Under the pieces are notes generated by a model. It was given only the letters and a program-made list of their open reading frames with translations, was not told the DNA's origin and made no database searches. A DNA stretch of 7,931 nt from Peptococcaceae bacterium (GTDB taxonomy: Bacteria; Bacillota; Peptococcia; DRI-13; UBA5745): contig JAISDM010000125.1 in NCBI GenBank assembly GCA_031264885.1, forward strand, positions 1-7,931. The letters run 5' to 3'. How positions within the stretch are numbered: the first letter of the stretch is position 1; every line of letters begins with the position of its first letter. The translations under genes and the position numbers were made by a program. Shown here one piece after another: positions 1 to 4,521 of the stretch.

Positions 1-4
1 CCAT
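1..4 (-). CDS. Start codon of a leftward gene, rest outside window
   Basis: Only an ATG (minus strand, positions 4-2) and one further base are inside the window. The call rests on a GGAGG ribosome binding site at 14-10, five bases ahead of the ATG, directly preceded by the AT-rich dyad at 16-41. The product cannot be known from here. Because the same upstream dyad precedes the dehydratase at 3112, I infer that this gene may be co-regulated with, or a paralogue of, that enzyme. A chance ATG after a chance GGAGG is possible but less likely given the conserved element. Confidence 0.5.
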
Positions 5-15
5 GACTTCCTCCA

Positions 16-41
16 TAAATTTATTCGGCCTGTAAAATTTA
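16..41 (-). promoter_or_regulatory. AT-rich dyad, candidate operator (copy 1)
   Basis: Read on the minus strand this is TAAATTT-N4-GGCC-N4-AAATTTA, a 26-bp sequence with perfect 7-base outer arms and a GGCC centre. It lies just before the GGAGG of the gene starting at 4. A second copy (23 of 24 bases identical) lies at 3074-3097, at almost the same distance from the dehydratase start. A weak -10-like TATACC sits just upstream at 49-44, which would put the dyad near the transcription start. It could be a repressor site or a conserved leader element. No known operator consensus was recognised. Confidence 0.5.
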
Positions 42-54
42 GGTATATCCGTTC

Positions 55-164
55 CCCGTCATTCCGGGTCGCGCCCCGTCAGTCCGGGCTCGTCCCGTCA
101 TTCCGGGATCGTCCCGGAATCCAGGTTCCTTCTTTTGGATTCCGGCATAAAGCCAGAATGACGG
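55..164. repeat. GTCATTCCGGG-type repeat cluster with long stem-loop
   Basis: Three tandem pieces of a CCCCGTCAKTCCGGG-like unit start near 55, 76 and 94. The third forms the left arm (95-123) of an imperfect inverted repeat whose right arm is 136-164, with a 12-base loop at 124-135. The arms share CCGTCATTC at the outer end and CCGGAATCCA at the inner end. A related unit occurs at 4387-4412. This is a non-coding dispersed repeat; no coding frame or transposase accompanies it. Confidence 0.65.
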
Positions 165-229
165 TGGCGTTCCCAAACCGTGAATCGTGGCGCCGTGCAA
201 AAAAACAGATAGAAACACCCCGCAGGGTA

Positions 230-238
230 TGCTATACT
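230..238 (+). promoter_or_regulatory. Extended -10 promoter for the 285 gene
   Basis: TGCTATACT matches an extended -10 (TGnTATACT) closely. No good -35 is visible about 17 bases upstream, which is usual for extended -10 promoters. Transcription would start near 245, giving a leader of about 40 bases before the gene at 285. Confidence 0.5.
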
Positions 239-284
239 TGGCTTACGTAATCAACCCAAAGCCAAACCATGGAGAATTTAGAAT

Positions 285-689
285 TTGGGGGCGTTGTCAT
301 TGTATCATATAGAGGCAAGAATTATTGAGGGTATGCAAACCATAGGATTTCGACTTTCAGATGACAGCGGTAAATTATACGATTATTCTGCGGAAAGGGT
401 ATTAAGATTAGTTGCCTCAAAACATATAGATAACGCCGCTGCGCGGAGCGGTAAGCTTGCCGGTCATAATTTCAATTTAAACACACTAAAGAAAAGCATC
501 GCGAACGGCGCCGATATAAGCAGTTATGACATAAAAGACTGGGTGTGCGGCAGGGCGCCTGAGCCAAATTATCAGTTGATAGGTCGTTTAATGAAAGAAA
601 TAGGCATAGACAAATATGATCCTATAGCGTTTTTCTTGGCTTATAACGGGAGTATGAACAGTGATGAATTCTACGTTATAAAGAGATGA
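285..689 (+). CDS. Small hypothetical protein
   Basis: This is a 134-residue protein of unknown function. The N-terminal part (about residues 6-60) carries the pattern YHIEARI...TIGFRLSDDSGK, a beta-rich layout I loosely associate with unnamed Firmicutes proteins of accessory regions; this is a weak memory, not a family assignment. The C-terminal part is mixed helix and polar. No membrane segment, signal peptide or catalytic motif is visible. The start is uncertain: TTG 285 has GGAG ten bases upstream (271-274), TTG 294 and TTG 300 are alternatives, and ATG 333 would cut off the conserved-looking YHIEARI segment and has its GAGG too close. A stop at 279-281 closes the frame upstream. It has its own promoter and a terminator, so it is probably transcribed alone. 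Confidence 0.6.
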   Translation: MGALSLYHIEARIIEGMQTIGFRLSDDSGKLYDYSAERVLRLVASKHIDNAAARSGKLAGHNFNLNTLKKSIANGADISSYDIKDWVCGRAPEPNYQLIGRLMKEIGIDKYDPIAFFLAYNGSMNSDEFYVIKR

Positions 690-717
690 CGACATTATCT
701 TCAATTCGTAGTTTGGC

Positions 718-746
718 AAAATTCCCCTCCCAAGAGGGGAATTTTT
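718..746. terminator. Bidirectional intrinsic terminator
   Basis: The stem is 718-729 against 734-745 (twelve perfect pairs with the core TTCCCCTC/GAGGGGAA), the loop is CCAA, and a T run follows on the plus strand. On the minus strand the stem also ends in TTTT. It lies between the convergent ends of the gene at 285-689 and the leftward pair ending at 786, so it can serve both. Confidence 0.8.
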
Positions 747-785
747 CATCGAATATTTGTGCCGTTGCTGCGCGGCGGCGCGTTG

Positions 786-1031
786 TCAGCTGCGAACCGC
801 GGTTTCCTTCTCCATCTGGTTCTGATTTGTATTGCGGATATACTCGTCGATGCTGTCAATTATATAGAGCGGACTGGTCATATGCAGACCCTCCCAGCAA
901 TCCGTGATGAAACGCAATGCGCCTGTTTTCCGCAAATAGTTGTAGGCGTCCTGTCCACTTATACGTTTTTCGTCTTTGTACAGTTCGACGCAGGAAACGA
1001 GAAACCATACCTCGCCTTTCATATCAGTCAT
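786..1031 (-). CDS. DUF3791 family protein
   Basis: This 81-residue protein matches the DUF3791 pattern. It opens with a hydrophobic helix (WFLVSCVELYKDEK, about residues 9-22), followed by a SGQDAYNYLRKTGALRFI segment and a C-terminal block, HMTSPLYIIDSIDEYI, ending near residue 65. DUF3791 proteins are small, of unknown function, and often sit in gene clusters with other small DUF proteins; a toxin-antitoxin-like role has been suspected but I cannot show it here. The start is well supported: GGAGG lies seven bases ahead of the ATG, and the ATG overlaps the stop of the upstream gene as ATGA (1028-1031), so the two are translated together. The gene ends before the shared terminator at 718-746. 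Confidence 0.75.
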   Translation of the reverse strand: MTDMKGEVWFLVSCVELYKDEKRISGQDAYNYLRKTGALRFITDCWEGLHMTSPLYIIDSIDEYIRNTNQNQMEKETAVRS

Positions 1032-1267
1032 ATTTGTTCCTCCGGATAGGTGATTTTGCCCGTTGTCAGTTCTTCCTCCAATAAGTCATAAAGGAGGGGA
1101 TAACCCAGCCGCCACAGTTTGGTCTTTTCATCTTCAAGCGCCTTGTATAATTGGGAGTTATACAGCAAGTCAGACGCTCCCTCCAGCGACAGATTACGGT
1201 TTTTCATCAGCAGGTTCGCTATGCCCGGTGTGATCATGGCGATAACGGGCGAAATATTGTTATCCAT
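1028..1267 (-). CDS. Small hypothetical protein, partner of DUF3791 gene
   Basis: This 79-residue, mostly helical, cytosolic-looking protein is not confidently assigned. It begins with SPVIAMITPGIANLLMKNRNLSLEGASDLLYNS, which suggests a short helical domain, and continues with an acidic helix (LYDLLEEELTTG). It is the first gene of a two-gene leftward operon and overlaps the DUF3791 gene by four bases. The ATG at 1267 has AAAGGGG about eight to nine bases upstream and a good promoter at 1296-1324. Small proteins with this kind of pattern are recurrent neighbours of DUF3791 genes as far as I recall; that is memory, not a search result. No toxin-like enzyme domain is visible in either protein. 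Confidence 0.65.
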   Translation of the reverse strand: MDNNISPVIAMITPGIANLLMKNRNLSLEGASDLLYNSQLYKALEDEKTKLWRLGYPLLYDLLEEELTTGKITYPEEQI

Positions 1268-1295
1268 TCTCTACGTCCCCTTTACTTCCAACCAC

Positions 1296-1324
1296 AGTAT
1301 ATCATAAGCCTATTTTTGGCACAA
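1296..1324 (-). promoter_or_regulatory. Promoter of the DUF3791 operon
   Basis: On the minus strand, TTGTGC (1324-1319) is followed by a 17-base spacer and TATACT (1301-1296), with a TG one base before the -10 (TGATATACT). Spacing and the extended -10 are ideal for the housekeeping sigma factor. Transcription would begin about 22 bases upstream of the ATG at 1267. Confidence 0.7.
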
Positions 1325-1341
1325 CGGTATCCTAAGTCAGA

Positions 1342-1366
1342 GACGGGCGGCAGGATGCCGCCCCTA
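1342..1366 (-). repeat. GTAGGGGCGGC hairpin repeat, inverted copy
   Basis: On the minus strand this reads GTAGGGGCGGC-ATCCT-GCCGCCC-GTC, a short GC-rich hairpin. Related copies lie at 1472-1512 (opposite orientation), 4318-4341 (same orientation) and 4346-4386 (opposite). No T run follows, so it is not a standard terminator. Confidence 0.75.
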
Positions 1367-1382
1367 CTGTCCTTGATTTAAA

Positions 1383-1403
1383 TCCGCCCAAATTTTGGGC
1401 GGA
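1383..1403. repeat. 21-bp palindrome
   Basis: TCCGCCCAAA, one central T, then TTTGGGCGGA: ten perfect pairs around a single base. As RNA it would form a seven-pair GC-rich stem with an AAATTTT loop. There is no T run after it, so termination is unlikely. It directly abuts the paired hairpins at 1404-1462. Confidence 0.65.
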
Positions 1404-1462
1404 AAGCGGATAACAGTATATACGAATCCGCTTCCAAGGGATATTTTAACGCGGATTCGTAT
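1404..1462. repeat. Two mutually exclusive hairpins
   Basis: Hairpin A pairs AAGCGGAT (1404-1411) with ATCCGCTT (1426-1433). Hairpin B pairs ATACGAATCCGC (1420-1431) with GCGGATTCGTAT (1451-1462), twelve perfect pairs around a 19-base loop. Both use 1426-1431, so they cannot form together. The layout resembles an attenuator, but with no T run it may simply be a nested repeat element. Confidence 0.5.
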
Positions 1463-1471
1463 GATGCCGAC

Positions 1472-1512
1472 GCGTCGTTCATGGCGCCGTAGGGGCGGCA
1501 TTCCGCCGCCCG
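1472..1512 (+). repeat. GGGGCGGC repeat, forward copy 1
   Basis: This 41-base module is identical at 34 of 41 positions, without gaps, to 4346-4386. It contains CCGTAGGGGCGGCAT followed by GCCGCCC, able to form a hairpin. The two copies lie in the same orientation on either side of the permease-dehydratase operon. Confidence 0.75.
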
Positions 1513-1543
1513 GGACCGTCCAAAAACGCGCCCATCTTTTCCC

Positions 1544-1571
1544 ATTCCCCTCCGTGGAGGGGAATTTTTTT
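1544..1571 (+). terminator. Terminator-like hairpin upstream of the permease
   Basis: The stem ATTCCCCTCC (1544-1553) pairs with GGAGGGGAAT (1556-1565) and is followed by a run of T to 1571. No rightward gene ends nearby, so it may insulate the permease operon from read-through. Its core is nearly the same as the terminator at 718-746, suggesting both are copies of one mobile or templated hairpin. Confidence 0.6.
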
Positions 1572-1648
1572 ACGCGATGAATCGCAGTTAAAGCGAACGG
1601 CAGACGCGAATCGCGTATGAAGAATAGAATCGGTTTGTCCTGTCCAAA

Positions 1649-1681
1649 CTAAAAATCACAAACATTGTTTAGGATTTTTAG
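1649..1681 (+). promoter_or_regulatory. 33-bp dyad in the permease leader
   Basis: CTAAAAATC (1649-1657) and GATTTTTAG (1673-1681) are perfect inverted arms around an inner AAAC-ATT-GTTT dyad (1660-1670), leaving only two unpaired positions on each side. It ends four bases before AGAGGG (1685-1690), one of two possible ribosome binding sites for the permease. Such extended symmetry suggests a dimeric repressor site or a leader hairpin. A weak -10 candidate, TAGAAT (1625-1630), lies upstream without a clear -35. No known regulator consensus was recognised. Confidence 0.5.
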
Positions 1682-1700
1682 CTGAGAGGGATGAGGTTTT

Positions 1701-3053
1701 ATGGATAAATCGGAGATCAGGAACGAGGAAAGGGGCAAGCTCGGCTTTGTGGAGCTGTGGGCGATTGGAATCGGGCAGGTGATCGGCGCGGGTGTGATTA
1801 CGCTGATCGGACCTGCCATCGCTTTGACCGGCTATTCCGTTTGGCTGGCTTATTTCGTGGCGGTTTGCCTGGGGGCCGTGACCAATTTGCCCATCATTAT
1901 TTTTTCATCGGTCACTAAGTTTTCCGGGGGGGATTATTCCGTCATCACCACGCTGGGAGGGCAGAAGGCGGGCGGCATGTATATTGTGGGGTTCTCTCTG
2001 CAAATGCTGGGCATGTCGCTGTTCGCCACGGCCCTCGGCATGTATGTCACCTCTATCATTCCCGGGGCGGACGGAAAGCTCATCGGCGTCATCGCCTTGA
2101 TTTTCTTCTATTTTGTGAATTTGCTGGGCATCGCCAATATGGCCCGGCTTCAGAAGCTGATGAGCGCGGTTTTGATCGCGGCGCTGATGATGTTCATTGT
2201 CGTGGGCGCCACGAAAGCGGACTTCAGCCACTCGTTTAATTTCCTGGAAGAAGGCTTCTTCAGCAGCGGCGGCAAGGGCTTCTGGAGCGCGGTCATGCTC
2301 CTGGTTTATTCCTGCCAGGGCTATAAGTTCAACGCGAATTACGGCAGCCAGACCCTGAACCCCACCCGCAATCTGCCGCGGTCCATGCTGGCGGTGGTGC
2401 CGGTGCTGATGGTGGTCTACAGCGGCGCGGCGCTGATCGGATCCACTGTGCTGCCCCTGGAAATGGTGGCGGGGCAGCCCCTGACCTTAGCCGCGAGAAC
2501 GATTTTGCCCAACGCCTTGTTCTTTGCTTTTATCATCGGCGGCCCCATCATGGCGCTCCTGACCACCATCAATTCTACCTTCGGCGCGTTTGTCGGGCCT
2601 TTTACCAAGGCGGCGAACGACGGCTGGTTTACCAAAAAACTGGCCAGAACCAACAGTCGGGGCGGGGCTTATGTCATACTGACCATCGAGCTGATCCTGG
2701 GACTGATCCCGGTTTTGCTGGATTTCTCCGTAGGGCAGATTGTCAATAACGTCATGCTGGTTTCAACCGCCTATAATTTTATTTTGTATTATTCCCTGCT
2801 CAAAACCCCCGATATGATGCCGGGCAAATGGGCGCACGCCGCGCTGCACACCAACAGGGCGGTGTTTTACACGATTATGGCGGCGGCGTTCGTCACACAG
2901 GCGGTCATCGGGTGGAATTCCATCAAATCCCTGACGGCGCCTTTGGCGGCGTTTAATATCGCGGCGCTGGCCGTTTGCTTTATATACGCGATCGCGCGTC
3001 ACGCCTCCGGAAAAACCCACGTGGATACGGAAGGCATGGTGGAGCTGAACTAA
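1701..3053 (+). CDS. APC-family permease
   Basis: This 450-residue inner-membrane transporter of the amino acid-polyamine-organocation (APC) superfamily is of usual length. About twelve hydrophobic segments can be counted. The first carries the broken-helix GAG (residues 29-31 in QVIGAGVITLIG), which in this fold contacts the amino and carboxyl groups of the substrate. The loop after the sixth segment has the family motif NPTRNLPR (220-227). Family members move amino acids or related amines and acids by proton or sodium coupling or by exchange; the substrate here is unknown. The ATG has GAGG four bases and AGAGGG ten bases upstream. The gene is followed after 58 bases by a dehydratase-like enzyme in the same direction, so the pair probably handles one compound. 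Leader control by the dyad at 1649-1681 is an inference. Confidence 0.85.
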   Translation: MDKSEIRNEERGKLGFVELWAIGIGQVIGAGVITLIGPAIALTGYSVWLAYFVAVCLGAVTNLPIIIFSSVTKFSGGDYSVITTLGGQKAGGMYIVGFSLQMLGMSLFATALGMYVTSIIPGADGKLIGVIALIFFYFVNLLGIANMARLQKLMSAVLIAALMMFIVVGATKADFSHSFNFLEEGFFSSGGKGFWSAVMLLVYSCQGYKFNANYGSQTLNPTRNLPRSMLAVVPVLMVVYSGAALIGSTVLPLEMVAGQPLTLAARTILPNALFFAFIIGGPIMALLTTINSTFGAFVGPFTKAANDGWFTKKLARTNSRGGAYVILTIELILGLIPVLLDFSVGQIVNNVMLVSTAYNFILYYSLLKTPDMMPGKWAHAALHTNRAVFYTIMAAAFVTQAVIGWNSIKSLTAPLAAFNIAALAVCFIYAIARHASGKTHVDTEGMVELN

Positions 3054-3073
3054 GGCGCGGGACAGACGCGCGC

Positions 3074-3097
3074 AATTTTACAGGCCGAAAAAATTTA
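3074..3097 (+). promoter_or_regulatory. AT-rich dyad, candidate operator (copy 2)
   Basis: This is identical at 23 of 24 positions to the minus-strand element at 39-16: an AATTT arm, TACA, a GGCC centre, GAAA, and an AAATTTA arm. It ends 14 bases before the ATG of the dehydratase (11 bases in the other copy) and touches the ribosome binding site. Lying between two genes of one operon, it may control an internal promoter or act in the mRNA. Confidence 0.5.
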
Positions 3098-3111
3098 AAA
3101 GGATGTGCGGA

Positions 3112-4299
3112 ATGAAAATTACAAAGATAGATGTTTTTCGTTTAAAAACCTCGGATAATAAGACCAACAGCCCGATTGGCTGCCGCGTCTTTACGGATGA
3201 GGGGATATTCGGGGACGGCGAAGCCGGAATGGCCTACGGCGTCGGAGGAGGCGCCGCCTTTGAGATGATTTGCGCCTTGGCGGATATGGTCGTCGGTATG
3301 AATCCCCTGGATACGGAAGCCATTTGGGAAAAAATGCACAAGAATACCTTCTGGGGCCAGAACGGGGGCCCGGTGGTGTTCTCGGGCATCGCGGCCATTG
3401 ATGTGGCGCTGTGGGATATCAAAGGAAAGTATTTCAAAGTACCGTGTTATGTGCTGCTGGGGGGAAAGGTGCGCGACAAGCTGCGCTGTTACGCCAGTCA
3501 ATTGCAGTTTGGCTGGGGCAAGGCCGGCGAGCCGCAGCTCTGGGCGGTGACGGCGGAGGATTACGCGTCGAACGCGCGCCTTGCCATCGCGGAAGGCTAT
3601 GACGCGATCAAGATCGATTTCATCGACAGAGACGAAAAAGGCAATAAGCTGCGCTCCCTGGATCAAACCGGACTCCTGCCGGCAAAACTGATGCGCTTAG
3701 TAGAAACGCGTATCAAAGCGGTGCGGGAGGCCGTCGGCCCGGATGTGGACATCATCATGGAGAATCATTCCTATTCCGACGCGCTCAGCGCGGTGCAGCT
3801 GGGCAAACTCGCCGAAAAATATAATATCTGGGCATACGAAGAGCCCAATACGCCCGGGCTCAAATCATCCGAGTATATAACCCAAAACGTCGCCGTACCC
3901 ATCGCCAACGGCGAGAGAATTTACACGCGCTGGCAGTACGCGCCCTATTTCGAGAAAAACCTGATCCAACTGATCCAGCCGGACATCGGAAACTGCGGCG
4001 GCATCACCGAAGTGAAAAAAATCTGCGACATGGCCTACGCTTATGATGTCGCGGTGCAGGTCCACGTGGCGGGCAGCCCTCTGGCCACCAACGCCGCGCT
4101 GCATGTGGAAGCCGCCATCCCCAATTTCACCATCCACGAGCATCATGTGGCCAACCGGATGGACACGTCCAAGGGGCTGACGAAATACAACCTTCAGCCG
4201 GAGAACGGATATTTCACCATACCGGAGCTGTCGGGAATCGGGAACGAGTTCCTGCAGTCGGCCATAGACGACGCGTATATGTTTAAGACGTTTCAGTAA
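3112..4299 (+). CDS. Enolase-superfamily dehydratase (mandelate racemase/GalD-like)
   Basis: This 395-residue cytosolic enzyme belongs to the mandelate racemase/muconate lactonizing group, which removes an alpha proton from carboxylates using Mg2+; most relatives dehydrate sugar acids such as galactonate. The N-terminal capping domain covers about residues 1-115 and the barrel the rest. Visible active-site elements are K167-x-D169 (AIKID), E217-N-H219 (IIMENH), the EEP at 243-245, E268 in NGER, D291 in QPDIGNCGG and H318 in VQVHVAGSP. The metal ligands are therefore E217, one Glu of EEP, and E268; H219 and the D291/H318 pair are candidate acid-base groups. Glu rather than Asp at the first ligand is known in some Firmicutes relatives, as I recall. 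I chose ATG 3112 because AAGGA lies eight bases upstream; ATG 3103 would overlap that site. The exact substrate is unknown. Confidence 0.85.
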   Translation: MKITKIDVFRLKTSDNKTNSPIGCRVFTDEGIFGDGEAGMAYGVGGGAAFEMICALADMVVGMNPLDTEAIWEKMHKNTFWGQNGGPVVFSGIAAIDVALWDIKGKYFKVPCYVLLGGKVRDKLRCYASQLQFGWGKAGEPQLWAVTAEDYASNARLAIAEGYDAIKIDFIDRDEKGNKLRSLDQTGLLPAKLMRLVETRIKAVREAVGPDVDIIMENHSYSDALSAVQLGKLAEKYNIWAYEEPNTPGLKSSEYITQNVAVPIANGERIYTRWQYAPYFEKNLIQLIQPDIGNCGGITEVKKICDMAYAYDVAVQVHVAGSPLATNAALHVEAAIPNFTIHEHHVANRMDTSKGLTKYNLQPENGYFTIPELSGIGNEFLQSAIDDAYMFKTFQ

Positions 4300-4317
4300 A
4301 GAGAATCCGGGCAGTCT

Positions 4318-4341
4318 AGGGCGGCAAAATGCCGCCCCTAC
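4318..4341 (-). repeat. GTAGGGGCGGC hairpin repeat, inverted copy 2
   Basis: On the minus strand: GTAGGGGCGGCA-TTT-TGCCGCCCT. The hairpin GGGCGGCA/TGCCGCCC lies 18 bases after the dehydratase stop, but no T run follows, so I treat it as a repeat, possibly one that protects the 3' end of the transcript. It forms a head-to-head pair with 4346-4386. Confidence 0.7.
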
Positions 4342-4345
4342 GGGC

Positions 4346-4386
4346 GCGTCATTCACGGTACCGTAGGGGCGGCATCCTACCGCCCG
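4346..4386 (+). repeat. GGGGCGGC repeat, forward copy 2
   Basis: This is the counterpart of 1472-1512 (34 of 41 identical). Its 3' end runs straight into a GTCATTCCGGG-type unit, so two repeat families are joined here. Confidence 0.75.
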
Positions 4387-4418
4387 TCCCCGTCATTCCG
4401 GGCTTGACCCGGGGACGG
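4384..4418. repeat. GTCATTCCGGG-type hairpin
   Basis: CCGTCCCC (4384-4391) pairs with GGGGACGG (4411-4418); an inner alternative pairs CCGGG (4398-4402) with CCCGG (4408-4412). The GTCATTCCGGG core is shared with 55-164. No coding function is seen. Confidence 0.6.
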
Positions 4419-4420
4419 AT

Positions 4421-4440
4421 TTCACAGGAAGTTCACAGGA
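4421..4440 (+). promoter_or_regulatory. Paired TTCACAGGA boxes, probable response-regulator site
   Basis: Two exact copies of TTCACAGGA begin at 4421 and 4432, an 11-base period. Direct six-base repeats at this spacing are the usual target form of OmpR/PhoB-family response regulators; Bacillus PhoP boxes of the TTAACA type have it. The pair lies about 28 bases before a -10 candidate and 82 bases before the TolC-like gene. Which regulator binds is unknown, and none is encoded in the window. Confidence 0.5.
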
Positions 4441-4468
4441 TGGTAATGATTTCGCCATGATCTTGGTG

Positions 4469-4474
4469 TAAGAT
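4469..4474 (+). promoter_or_regulatory. Candidate -10 of the TolC-like gene
   Basis: TAAGAT, directly preceded by TG, is the best -10 in the gap. No recognisable -35 lies 16-18 bases upstream, which would fit a promoter that needs the activator boxes at 4421-4440. Support is modest. Confidence 0.3.
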
Positions 4475-4521
4475 GGAAACAAATCAAGGCATCGTTAGGA
4501 TGGCAAAAGAGGTGGCTTAAT

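Larger units (their letters stand above)
1268..1700. other. Gene-free stretch holding repeats and control sites
   Basis: This 433-bp interval has no credible gene. It holds, in order, the leftward promoter (1296-1324), a GGGCGGC hairpin repeat in inverted orientation (1342-1366), a 21-bp near-perfect palindrome (1383-1403), two overlapping hairpins (1404-1462), a forward GGGGCGGC repeat (1472-1512), a terminator-like hairpin (1544-1571), short GCGAT/ATCGC and CGCGA/TCGCG palindromes (1574-1585, 1605-1615) and a 33-bp dyad before the permease (1649-1681). Confidence 0.7.

Noticed and set aside
686..907. 73-codon plus-strand open frame after the 285 gene
   Set aside because: It runs through the terminator hairpin and is antisense to the DUF3791 gene; the protein has no recognisable pattern.
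1395..1580. 61-codon plus-strand open frame
   Set aside because: It is built from hairpin repeats and the terminator-like element, with no ribosome binding site.
1649..1681. T-box or metabolite riboswitch before the permease
   Set aside because: The leader is short, has no conserved T-box or known riboswitch core, and no terminator/antiterminator pair; a simple dyad explains what is seen.
3142..3666. 174-codon minus-strand open frame
   Set aside because: It is the antisense shadow of the dehydratase gene, with Arg/His-rich composition and no binding site or motif.
4318..4341. GC-rich hairpin as terminator of the dehydratase operon
   Set aside because: No T run follows and the same hairpin occurs elsewhere as a repeat; 3' protection is possible but termination is not supported.
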